Below are positions 42,792 to 49,805 of a DNA stretch of 64,000 nucleotides, in pieces. This DNA is from Streptomyces sp. NBC_00513. Its GTDB lineage: Bacteria > Actinomycetota > Actinomycetes > Streptomycetales > Streptomycetaceae. Location of the stretch: positions 4,154,001-4,218,000 of the forward strand of contig NZ_CP107845.1 in assembly GCF_041431415.1 (NCBI RefSeq), read 5' to 3'. How positions within the stretch are numbered: the stretch's first letter is position 1; each line of letters starts with the position of its first letter. The notes under the pieces were generated by a model. The model did no database searches and was not told the DNA's origin. It saw nothing but the letters and a program-made list of their open reading frames with translations. The position numbers and the translations under genes were made by a program.

Positions 42792-43558
42792 GCGTGCGGA
42801 CCTCTGAAGTCGACGGGAGATGCGATGGGCCTGGCCGTTTCCCAGACCCGTTCGATGCTTTCAGCGTACGCATCGAACAGTTCGCCCCCAGGCACCCGCT
42901 GGATGTGCAGGACCGGGGCCATGTACGCGCCGACCCCGTACAGGTGGCCGTTGGCCAGCATCTCGTCATCAGCTCGGTAGATCGAGTTGTAGAGGGTCGT
43001 GGCGTGCAGCCTGAACTCGACCCCCGGGAGTCCGAAGAGAGGCCCGTAGTTGACGAGGGCGTTCCGAACCTTGCTGGCCATGGCGGGGCCGATGCCCTCA
43101 TCAGCACCGCGCACCGCGACAGCCGGGCTCTCCGGTTCGCCGAGCATGAAGCGGATGGAGACGCCGGCCGCTGACTTCTCCTTCACGACCTGGTGGAACG
43201 CGGAGTCTTCGGTCAGCCAGAAGCCGGAGTAGACGAGCACGTCGAAGTGCTCCTTCGCCTTCGCGTAGAGCTGCGGCCACAAGCGGTTCGGTACGACGGA
43301 GCGGTGCGGATACAGCTTGATCAGCTCTGCGTTCCCTGCCTCTGTGACCTCGGCAGATGTCCGTTCCTCCGGCCAGAGGTAGGACATCTCGCACTGGAGC
43401 AGTGAGGCGGCGGCGTACTGAAAGCGCCGGTAGGGCTTGCGCTTTGGGTCGCCGATCCAGCGCTCCACCGTCTTCGCCGACACCCCTAGGCGTGCGCCGA
43501 CTTGATCGAGCGTCAGGCCGCTCTCAATGATCGCGCCGCGCAGTCGTTCGTTGGCCAT
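42788..43558 (-). CDS. XRE-family regulator with C-terminal sensing domain
   Basis: The 256-residue protein has an N-terminal HTH (MANERLRGAIIESGLTLDQVGARLGVSAKTVERWIGDPKRKPY, residues 1-42) and a C-terminal domain of about 190 residues (HFDVLVYSGFWLTEDSAFHQVV ... AAGVSIRFMLGEPESP) with a PLD-like beta-alpha look but no HKD motif. It is coupled to the Nudix gene. Two CGACTT and two AAGTCG half-sites just upstream indicate autoregulation. Confidence 0.85.
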   Translation of the reverse strand: MANERLRGAIIESGLTLDQVGARLGVSAKTVERWIGDPKRKPYRRFQYAAASLLQCEMSYLWPEERTSAEVTEAGNAELIKLYPHRSVVPNRLWPQLYAKAKEHFDVLVYSGFWLTEDSAFHQVVKEKSAAGVSIRFMLGEPESPAVAVRGADEGIGPAMASKVRNALVNYGPLFGLPGVEFRLHATTLYNSIYRADDEMLANGHLYGVGAYMAPVLHIQRVPGGELFDAYAESIERVWETARPIASPVDFRGPHA

Positions 43559-43579
43559 GCCGTGATCTCCCCCCTGGGA

Positions 43580-43622
43580 CGACTTGGTGCGACTTCACCC
43601 TAGCGAAGTCGTCCACAAGTCG
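43580..43622. promoter_or_regulatory. Four-half-site operator upstream of the XRE gene
   Basis: CGACTT occurs at 43580 and 43590, and its complement AAGTCG at 43606 and 43617, giving an inverted arrangement with two half-sites per arm, 10-11 bp apart (one helical turn). It starts 22 bp upstream of the XRE start codon. Binding of two dimers of that regulator is the natural reading. Confidence 0.7.
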
Positions 43623-43713
43623 TACATGTGCGAGGTCGATCGTCTTCGGTCCTGAGGCCAATCTGTAAGCAGATCGAGCGAGGGACTCGCAGAACCCCAA
43701 AAAGCCGAAGGGC

Positions 43714-43769
43714 TTGACGGAGCGAATCCTTCTCTGCAAGATGAGGAACACGTAATACATGTTCCTCAT
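43714..43769 (+). promoter_or_regulatory. Promoter with a 29-bp operator palindrome at its start site
   Basis: TTGACG (43714-43719), a 17-bp spacer and CAAGAT (43737-43742) form a sigma70-type promoter on the plus strand. ATGAGGAACA and TGTTCCTCAT (43741-43750 and 43760-43769) form perfect 10-bp arms around a 9-bp centre and overlap the -10 and transcription start. This is a classic repressor site and should control the transfer operon about 300 bp downstream. Confidence 0.7.
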
Positions 43770-43908
43770 GGAACGCCCGGAGGAAAGCCCGCAGGGGTGA
43801 GTACGAAGGCCGCGTCCGTTGCTTGAGAACTGAAGAGGGTGCCGGTCCAGCCACATGCACACGTGTGGTCGATGGGCCGTGTGATCGGAGGGCCTCGCCC
43901 TCCGTGTT

Positions 43909-43950
43909 GCTCCGATGGTCGTAGGCCAGGTTCGACTCCTGGCCGGAGCG
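43909..43950 (+). ncRNA. tRNA-like minihelix (T arm plus acceptor), not a tRNA
   Basis: GCTCCG (43909-43914) pairs with CGGAGC (43944-43949). Directly inside the 3' strand is a T-arm-like hairpin GCCAGG-TTCGACT-CCTGGC with the tRNA T-loop sequence. Only nine bases replace the D and anticodon arms, so the fold is an acceptor-T minihelix. A preceding perfect hairpin CGGAGGGC-CTC-GCCCTCCG lies at 43886-43904. It is placed in the long leader between the palindromic promoter and the first transfer-operon gene. Confidence 0.5.
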
Positions 43951-43989
43951 CGGGCCCCGTCGTTTGGGGCTCTCTGTGCAACCAGCCGT

Positions 43990-44030
43990 GGGCGGTCCCC
44001 TCTCTCCAAAGACCGCGACCGCCCCGGCTC
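43990..44030 (+). repeat. Leader hairpin repeat, copy A
   Basis: The 41 nt match 50875-50915 at 40 positions. GGGCGGTC (43990-43997) pairs with GACCGCCC (44017-44024). It ends 25 bp before the first gene of the transfer operon. Confidence 0.75.
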
Positions 44031-44055
44031 CCTTCGCTGATCAGGAGAGATCCAC

Positions 44056-44376
44056 ATGCGTTCGTACATCGGTAACCACCAGATCGTGAACCCTGCCGAG
44101 TTCGAAGAGCTGGCGCTCGGCTTCGATGAACTGCCCCTGGGGCTGGACCGGGACCTGTTCCGGGGCCCGCTGACCCCGGAGACGGCCCAGGAGCGTGCGG
44201 CCCGTGAGGCGGTGGCCCGCGAGGTCATCGCGGAGCTGGCCGCGCTGGGCGAGGGCGGGGACGAGATCGCCGCGTGGGACGCGCTCTACGCCGACGCGCT
44301 CACCCGTACCGTCCCGTTCCTGCGGGGCGCCGCCCGTGACGCCGGCCGTTCCTCCTGGATGGGGGAAGCGGCATGA
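44056..44376 (+). CDS. AICE small protein, unknown function
   Basis: The 106-residue helical, acidic protein (start MRSYIGNHQIVNPAEFEELALGF) has an Arg/Glu/Ala-rich central helix (TAQERAAREAVAREVIAELAALG). AGGAGAG lies upstream of the ATG. It is the first gene of a tightly packed operon (each junction overlaps or nearly so) that runs through the transfer genes. No domain is recognised. Confidence 0.75.
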   Translation: MRSYIGNHQIVNPAEFEELALGFDELPLGLDRDLFRGPLTPETAQERAAREAVAREVIAELAALGEGGDEIAAWDALYADALTRTVPFLRGAARDAGRSSWMGEAA

Positions 44377-44561
44377 GCGTCCGATCGATGCAGGACCTGC
44401 ACCGGGTGCTGATCTGGCTCGGTTCGCTGGCCGTCGTGAGCTGCACCGTGAGCGCTGTGGCGGTGCACGAGGGCTGGCTCCTCGGGGTGGCCGCGCTCGG
44501 TTTCGGAGTCCAGCACATCGGCTGGTCGCTTCACCGGCGCCGGATCGGCGGTGCGGCATGA
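44373..44561 (+). CDS. Small two-helix membrane protein (spread-type)
   Basis: This 62-residue protein has two hydrophobic helices (VLIWLGSLAVVSCTVSAVAV and LLGVAALGFGVQHIGWSL) and a basic C-terminal end. It overlaps both neighbours by 4 bp. Small membrane proteins in this position in conjugative Streptomyces elements are spread (Spd) proteins, which help distribute DNA between mycelial compartments; membership here is inferred from context. Confidence 0.75.
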   Translation: MSVRSMQDLHRVLIWLGSLAVVSCTVSAVAVHEGWLLGVAALGFGVQHIGWSLHRRRIGGAA

Positions 44562-45202
44562 GCCACACCATGGCGGCCCTGTCCGCCGCGCTTCCTCTGG
44601 CGTCCGGCTGGTCGGTTCACAGCCTGTGGATGCGGCGCCGGATCGAGACGGCCCGCCGCGACCCGCTGACCGGGCTGTGGACGCGGGACCCCTTCGAGGA
44701 GCGGGCCCGCAAGAGCCTGGCCCGAGGGTGCCAGCGCGCCGTACTCGTCTTGGACCTCAACCGGTTCAAGGAGATCAACGACACCCTCGGCCACGCGGCC
44801 GGTGACGCGGTCATCCGAGAGACCGGGCAGCGCCTGGGCCGTTGGGCCGAGGAGCACGCCGGCATTGCTGGGCGCCTGGGTGGGGACGAGTTCGCCGCCC
44901 TGATCCCCGGCTACGGCATCGACAAGCTGCGCGCCGACCTGTTCATGCTGACCGGCCGACTTGGCCAGCCGGTGCCGTTCGAGGGGCGCCCGATCGATGT
45001 GAGCTCCTCGATTGGGGCCGCCTACTACCGCACCGGAAACGGTGACCTCTCCACCCTGTTGCGCCGCGCTGATGAGCAGATGTACCGGGCCAAGCAGCGC
45101 GGGGGAGGCTGGCGCATCGCGCACCGGCTGAGCGTCCCCGAGGTGGGCACGGTCAACGGCCGCCGCGATGGCCGCCGTGGCACGAGCGGGGTGGCGGCGT
45201 GA
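44558..45202 (+). CDS. GGDEF-domain diguanylate cyclase in the transfer operon
   Basis: The 214-residue protein has one N-terminal hydrophobic helix (AALSAALPLASGWSVHSLW) and a GGDEF domain with the intact signature at residues 108-112 (RLGGDEFAAL). The upstream substrate-site pattern DLNRFKEINDTLGH and the C-terminal DEQMYRAKQRG helix are both present. No inhibitory RxxD I-site precedes the signature. It should convert two GTP to c-di-GMP at the membrane. It overlaps the preceding spread-type gene (ATGA) and the next gene (GTGA), so it is a full member of the operon. c-di-GMP controls BldD and sporulation timing in Streptomyces. Confidence 0.88.
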   Translation: MSHTMAALSAALPLASGWSVHSLWMRRRIETARRDPLTGLWTRDPFEERARKSLARGCQRAVLVLDLNRFKEINDTLGHAAGDAVIRETGQRLGRWAEEHAGIAGRLGGDEFAALIPGYGIDKLRADLFMLTGRLGQPVPFEGRPIDVSSSIGAAYYRTGNGDLSTLLRRADEQMYRAKQRGGGWRIAHRLSVPEVGTVNGRRDGRRGTSGVAA

Positions 45203-46296
45203 TGGCGACCCGCAATGCACTGAGCAAGGCGCAGAAGATCGTGCTGACGGCCGCGTTCGTGCCCATGTTCGCCACCGGGGTTGCCGGTGGGGTCGGGACC
45301 TACAGCAACATCAGCCGCGCCTACGGCTCCGGCACGGCGCTGGGTGCGGTGGCGGCCGGTGAGGGTGCGACCGCCGTTCTCGCGCTGGTGCTCCTCGGGC
45401 TGACGATGCTGGGTCAGTCCTCCCCGGGGATCATCCGGATCGGCTTGTGGGCTCTGCCGGCCGCCGCTTCGGTCATGGCCGCGATGGCCGCCGATGACCC
45501 GGGCCGCACGGTCATCTACGCCGTGACCCCGATGGGCATGTGCGTCGCGGCCGAGGGCATGGCTTTCTTGGCCCGGCGAATCGTCGTCCACCAGGACGGA
45601 CGCGACATGGAGGCCGAGGCGAAGGCGGCAGCCGTGGTGCAGGCTCTGGCCTACCACCGGGCCCGCGCGGCGAACCACCCGCAGTCGAGGGTGCGGAAGT
45701 CGTCCGACCGGACTTCTTGGCGGCTGGCCCGGAGGGTTGGGCTGGGGGACGCCTCGTTGGGTGCCCGGCTCCTGGACGTCCAGCGCGAGCGGCTCACTCA
45801 TGGCGCGGACGCCGCCCTCGCGGCCATGTTCATCACTCCCACAAACCAGGATGAAACGACAGAGTTCACCGTAAATCGGTTGGGGTGTGACCTGCGGGAG
45901 TCGGCCGCCGAGGCACCGACCGCGACGGCCGAACTCATGGCCGCCGAGTCGGCCGACCCGGTACCGACCATCGAGCCGGTAGCGCTGACGGAGTCGGTTC
46001 CGGTAGTCGAGCCGGTCGAGCTTCCCCAGTCGGCTCCGGTGAAGGCAGTGGCAGCGGCGGAGTCGGCTCCGCGTCGGGCGACTGGGAGGGTGCCGAAGTC
46101 GGCCCGGACGCCCCGACCGACGCGCGATTCGGATGAGCTGCTGGATGAGGCCCGGTCGGTCACGGCCAACTGGTCCGATGGCGAGCTGACCGCCGAGGCG
46201 ATCCGCAAGGCGGTCCGTACGTCGTCCGCCAGGGGCCGTCTGCTGCGCGACACGCTGAAGGCCGAGCGCGCCGCGGCTGAAGTGACGGCCGCGTGA
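45199..46296 (+). CDS. DUF2637 (spread-protein-like) membrane protein
   Basis: The 365-residue protein has an N-terminal DUF2637 domain with four hydrophobic segments (AQKIVLTAAFVPMFATG, LGAVAAGEGATAVLALVLLG, IGLWALPAAASVMAAMA, TVIYAVTPMGMCVAAEG) to about residue 125. A long cytoplasmic tail follows, with Val/Pro/Glu repeats (EPVALTESVPVVEPVELPQ) and a basic C-terminal helix. DUF2637 is a hallmark of Streptomyces plasmids and AICEs and includes SpdB-like proteins. The start is GTG overlapping the previous stop; the ATG one codon later is equally possible. Confidence 0.85.
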   Translation: MMATRNALSKAQKIVLTAAFVPMFATGVAGGVGTYSNISRAYGSGTALGAVAAGEGATAVLALVLLGLTMLGQSSPGIIRIGLWALPAAASVMAAMAADDPGRTVIYAVTPMGMCVAAEGMAFLARRIVVHQDGRDMEAEAKAAAVVQALAYHRARAANHPQSRVRKSSDRTSWRLARRVGLGDASLGARLLDVQRERLTHGADAALAAMFITPTNQDETTEFTVNRLGCDLRESAAEAPTATAELMAAESADPVPTIEPVALTESVPVVEPVELPQSAPVKAVAAAESAPRRATGRVPKSARTPRPTRDSDELLDEARSVTANWSDGELTAEAIRKAVRTSSARGRLLRDTLKAERAAAEVTAA

Positions 46297-46640
46297 TGTC
46301 CGGGCCCGGCATACCCATCTATTCATGGCGGCTCGCCCCGGACGGGCTGGCCACGCGCCGTCAACTCCGCGCGGCCGGCCTGCGCCCCGGCGGACAGGAC
46401 GTCGTGGCCCAGATTGAGCGACCGCGCTACCGGCGGGCGCCGCTGACCGCCTACCTGTACCGCGTCGACCTGGCCAAGCCTGTCCGGCCCATGACCCCGG
46501 CCAAGTGGGACGCGCTCGCCCTGGCGATGCTCGCCCGCCGCACCTGCCCCCAGTGCTCCACCGACGCCGGATACGTCATCCCGGCCTCGCTCGGCATGTG
46601 CGTGCCCTGCGCCTACCCCGAAGAACAGCGCGCCGCCTGA
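46293..46640 (+). CDS. Zinc-binding AICE protein (RRQRL-motif type)
   Basis: The 115-residue protein starts with an RRQLR element (GLATRRQLRAAGLRPGG) and ends in a CPQC ... CVPC zinc ribbon (CPQCSTDAGYVIPASLGMCVPC). It is the small zinc protein that follows DUF2637 genes in many Streptomyces AICEs. The start overlaps the previous stop as GTGA. Its function is unknown and may be nucleic-acid binding. Confidence 0.82.
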   Translation: MMSGPGIPIYSWRLAPDGLATRRQLRAAGLRPGGQDVVAQIERPRYRRAPLTAYLYRVDLAKPVRPMTPAKWDALALAMLARRTCPQCSTDAGYVIPASLGMCVPCAYPEEQRAA

Positions 46641-46666
46641 CTACGACCTGACCTAGGAGATCAGTC

Positions 46667-46924
46667 ATGGGCTACGCCCACTACATCGTCCACCGCGACG
46701 GCGAAAGGATCGAAGCCGGATACGACGTGCAGGCGGTCTGTGAAGAGCCTGCCTGCACCGAACCCATCGACTGCGGACTCGCCTACCTCTGCGGGGAGAT
46801 CCCCGGCGGAGACGAGTACGGCTGCGGCGGCTACTTCTGCGGCAGCCACCTCTTTATCGGCCCCGGCCCGCACCTGGGCGACCTCTGCGCCCGCTGCCTC
46901 GAAACGGCTCGGACCACTGCCTGA
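46667..46924 (+). CDS. Small Cys-rich protein, probably zinc-binding
   Basis: The 85-residue acidic protein has eight cysteines in paired arrangements (CEEPAC, DCGLAYLC, GCGGYFC, CARC) and a His near CGSH, giving probably two zinc sites. AGGAG is 7 nt before the ATG. It lies within the transfer operon. No family name is known to me. Confidence 0.78.
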   Translation: MGYAHYIVHRDGERIEAGYDVQAVCEEPACTEPIDCGLAYLCGEIPGGDEYGCGGYFCGSHLFIGPGPHLGDLCARCLETARTTA

Positions 46925-47022
46925 CCTCGCACAGCTTCTGCTCAGCGGGGCCCGGACGCCTCGCCGTCCAAGCGTCGTCCGGGCCCCTTCCACCCCACTC
47001 GGTATGAGGGAGCAGACCCACC

Positions 47023-49179
47023 GTGTCTGATGTCCATGTCACTGACCAGAGCGAGGACCTGGAGCGCCCCGGCGCCGAGGTCTTCGACATCACCACCAAG
47101 CGCCCCACCATCCCGACCCCGGCAGGTCCGCCGGCCGATCGGTACGACGACGATGAGGAAGAGTCGCCGCGGTCGCGGCCGGTCGACTCCAAGGACCTGC
47201 CGGCGCCGGGCATCACGACCTACAAGCGGCTGCCGATCATCCCTTCCTGGCTGAAGTCGAAGCCGGGGTTCGTCTCCACCAGCCAGCGCGCCACGAGCAA
47301 CGCGTTCTACGCCACCGCCTTCCACGGGATCCGCACCCCTTGGTACGCGCTTCAGCTCGGGAGGCTCGCCCCGCGCGGCGTGGCCCGGCTGGTCCGCGAC
47401 ACCAACGCGTGGGTGTGGGACGCCGAGGCGGCCCCGCTCCGCGCGTACGAGGTCTACAAGGAGAACACCGCCGAGTACCTGAAGCTGTCGCGGCAGCGTG
47501 ACAGCCGGGTGCGGCTGCGGACGCTGGTCACCGTGGTGGGGCTCATCTTCGGTACCGGGTTCGCGCTGACCATGTACGTCATGGCGCCCGGCTGGCTCGC
47601 CGTGTTTGCGTCGGCCGCCGTGCTCGCCGCCGGTTTCTGGGGCGCCCCGAAGGATCAGCCGGTGATCGGCCCGGCCGTGCTGAAGACGGAGCTGGAGAAG
47701 CTCACGGGGATGCTCGTGCTCCGGGCGCTGGACAACATCGGCAACGCGAAGCTGTCGGCCGCCATCAAGAAGGGCGGCGACATGAATGGCCTGCGCTTCA
47801 CCTCGGAGATCACCCGGGACGGGCCCGGCTACCGCGCCGACCTGGACCTCCCGTGGGGTGTCACCCCGGAGGACATCATGGAGGCCCGCAAGCCGCTCGC
47901 CTCCGGCCTGCGCCGCAAGGTCGGATCCGTGTGGCCGTCCTCCGACCCGACCGAGCACGAAGGGCGCCTGGTCCTGTGGGTGGGCGACAAGCCCATGAAC
48001 GAGACCAAGAAGCCCGCCTGGCCGCTGCTGAAGTCCGGGCAGGTGGACCTGTTCAAGCCGGTCGTCTTCGGCAACGACCAGCGCATGGCGGACGTCGCCG
48101 TCACCCTGATGTTCGCCTCCGTGGTCGTCGGCTCCATCCCGCGCATGGGCAAGACGTTCCTGATGCGCCTGTTCTTGCTCATCGCCGCTCTGGACCCGCG
48201 CGCTCAGCTCTACGCGTTCGACTTCAAGGGCACCGGTGACTTCGGCGCGCTGGAGCCGGTCTGCCACCGCTACCGGGCAGGGGATGAGGACGAGGACATC
48301 CTCTACGTCCTCGAATCGCTGCGGGAGCTGCGGGCCGAGCTGCGGCGACGGGCGAAGGTCATCAAGTCGCTGCCGCGCTCGCGCTGCCCGGAGTCGAAGG
48401 TCACTGCCGAGCTGGCCAACGACAAGAGCCTGGGCCTGCACCCGATCGTTGCCGGATTCGATGAGTGCCAGGTCCCCTTCGAGCACGAGAAGTACGGCAA
48501 GGAACTCGAAGAGATCTGCACCGACCTGTGCAAGCGTGGCCCGGCCCTCGGCATGGTGACGCTCTTCGGGACCCAGCGCCCCGACGCGAAGTCGCTGCCC
48601 ACCGGCATCTCCGCGAACGCGGTGCTGCGGTTCTGCCTGAAGGTCATGGGCCAGCCCGCCAACGACATGGTGCTGGGGACCTCGATGTACAAGGCCGGGT
48701 ACCGGGCCACGATGTTCTCCCGCACCGACCGGGGCATCTGCTGGATGGCCGGTGAAGGAGACGACCCGCGCATCGTCGCCTCCGCGTTCGTCGACGCGGT
48801 GGCCGCCGAACAGGTCGTCGGTCGGGCCCGCCGGATGCGCGAGGAGTACGGCAACGTCACCGGCCACGCCATCGGCCAGGAACCCGAGAGCGGGGAAGCC
48901 TCCTTCGACCTCCTCGCCGACATCCTCCGCGTGGTGCCGGCCGATGAGGAGAAGGTCTGGAACGAGAAGGTCGCCGCCCGCCTCGCCTCGCTCCGGCCCG
49001 AGGTCTACAGCGGCTGGAAGGCCGAGACGGTCACCACGAACCTCAAGCCGCACGGCATCACCGCCCAGGACGTCTGGGGCTCCACCACCGCAGGCAAGGG
49101 CACCACCCGACGCGGCATCGTCCGGGCCGACATCACGGGCGCCATCACCCTCCGTGACGGAAAGCGCTCCGGGAGCTGA
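47023..49179 (+). CDS. FtsK/SpoIIIE-type DNA translocase, TraB-like conjugal transfer protein
   Basis: The 718-residue protein has an acidic N-terminus and two TM helices at about residues 165-208 (LVTVVGLIFGTGFALTMYVM, WLAVFASAAVLAAGFW). Its motor domain has Walker A GSIPRMGKT near residue 370, Walker B IVAGFDE near 475, and the GTQRP segment near 520. The C-terminal 60 residues (VYSGWKAETVTTNLKPHGITAQDVWG) form a winged-helix-like domain, as in TraB proteins that recognise clt repeats. A single TraB hexamer moves double-stranded element DNA to the recipient without a relaxase. The start is GTG with GAGGGAG upstream. Confidence 0.93.
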   Translation: MSDVHVTDQSEDLERPGAEVFDITTKRPTIPTPAGPPADRYDDDEEESPRSRPVDSKDLPAPGITTYKRLPIIPSWLKSKPGFVSTSQRATSNAFYATAFHGIRTPWYALQLGRLAPRGVARLVRDTNAWVWDAEAAPLRAYEVYKENTAEYLKLSRQRDSRVRLRTLVTVVGLIFGTGFALTMYVMAPGWLAVFASAAVLAAGFWGAPKDQPVIGPAVLKTELEKLTGMLVLRALDNIGNAKLSAAIKKGGDMNGLRFTSEITRDGPGYRADLDLPWGVTPEDIMEARKPLASGLRRKVGSVWPSSDPTEHEGRLVLWVGDKPMNETKKPAWPLLKSGQVDLFKPVVFGNDQRMADVAVTLMFASVVVGSIPRMGKTFLMRLFLLIAALDPRAQLYAFDFKGTGDFGALEPVCHRYRAGDEDEDILYVLESLRELRAELRRRAKVIKSLPRSRCPESKVTAELANDKSLGLHPIVAGFDECQVPFEHEKYGKELEEICTDLCKRGPALGMVTLFGTQRPDAKSLPTGISANAVLRFCLKVMGQPANDMVLGTSMYKAGYRATMFSRTDRGICWMAGEGDDPRIVASAFVDAVAAEQVVGRARRMREEYGNVTGHAIGQEPESGEASFDLLADILRVVPADEEKVWNEKVAARLASLRPEVYSGWKAETVTTNLKPHGITAQDVWGSTTAGKGTTRRGIVRADITGAITLRDGKRSGS

Positions 49180-49190
49180 CTCGCACCGCT

Positions 49191-49280
49191 GCTAGACCTA
49201 GCGGCCATCGCTGCTAGGTCTAGCACCCCCGCTAGCACCCCGAATCGGCTCCCATCAGCGATCTCGCACCTAGCAGCCGA
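49191..49280. repeat. CTAG-rich inverted repeat downstream of traB, clt candidate
   Basis: GCTAGACCTAGC (49191-49202) and GCTAGGTCTAGC (49213-49224) form a perfect 12-bp inverted repeat with a 10-nt spacer. Further GCTAGC (49231-49236) and CCTAGCAG (49269-49276) copies follow. CTAG is a rare tetranucleotide in Streptomyces, yet six occur within 85 bp. TraB recognition loci (clt) lie next to traB in related elements. Confidence 0.6.
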
Positions 49281-49319
49281 CCTGCGAAAACACCGGAAAC
49301 CCCGCCCGGAGGGCACCCC

Positions 49320-49601
49320 ATGACCCCCATCCTCCTTGCTAGCGCCTGCCTACTCGTCATCACTCTCGGTTACGTCAGCGTGTGCGCGTCCTCGCCGTTC
49401 GGCACCTGCCGCAAGTGCAAGGGCTTCGGCTACGCGATGAAGACCGACCGCAAGGGACGCCTCAAGCGCGGCAAGCACTGCCGCCGCTGCGACGGCCACG
49501 GCAAGCGCATCCGCGTCGGCCGCCACCTCTACAACCTGTGGCTCCGCCTCTACCGCGACGCCAACCCCGCCCCCCGCAAGACGTTCGCCCCGAAGGGATA
49601 A
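49320..49601 (+). CDS. Membrane protein with DnaJ-type zinc finger motif
   Basis: The 93-residue protein starts with one TM helix (ILLASACLLVITLGYVSVC) and has two CxxCxGxG motifs (CRKCKGFGYA and CRRCDGHGKR) flanked by many Lys/Arg, as in a single DnaJ-like zinc finger. The C-terminal part is basic. It could be a membrane-tethered nucleic-acid or protein-binding factor of the transfer apparatus. Confidence 0.8.
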   Translation: MTPILLASACLLVITLGYVSVCASSPFGTCRKCKGFGYAMKTDRKGRLKRGKHCRRCDGHGKRIRVGRHLYNLWLRLYRDANPAPRKTFAPKG

Positions 49602-49604
49602 CCC

Positions 49605-49805
49605 ATGGCCATCACCGTCTCGCTCGTCGCCCTGTTCGGACTGGTCCTGTTCTTCCTCCTCCGCTCCAAGACCCTCGGCTACGGCTCCGCGTTCATCGCC
49701 ATGATGTTCGGCTTCTTCCTCGCCTCCACCGGAGCCTCCGGCCCCATCAACGAACTCACCACCGCTGTCGTCAACGCCGTCACGGACCTGGGGAGCCAGT
49801 CATGA
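49605..49805 (+). CDS. Small membrane protein (spread-type)
   Basis: The 66-residue protein has two hydrophobic helices (VSLVALFGLVLFFLLR and SAFIAMMFGFFLASTG) and a short polar C-terminus. It starts 3 bp after the zinc-finger protein gene and overlaps the next gene by 4 bp. A role in spread is inferred from context. Confidence 0.75.
   Translation: MAITVSLVALFGLVLFFLLRSKTLGYGSAFIAMMFGFFLASTGASGPINELTTAVVNAVTDLGSQS

Noticed and set aside
43876..43950. Possible tRNA gene
   Set aside because: Only a T arm and a 6-bp acceptor pairing can be formed; there is no D arm or anticodon arm at normal spacing, so it is listed as a tRNA-like minihelix.
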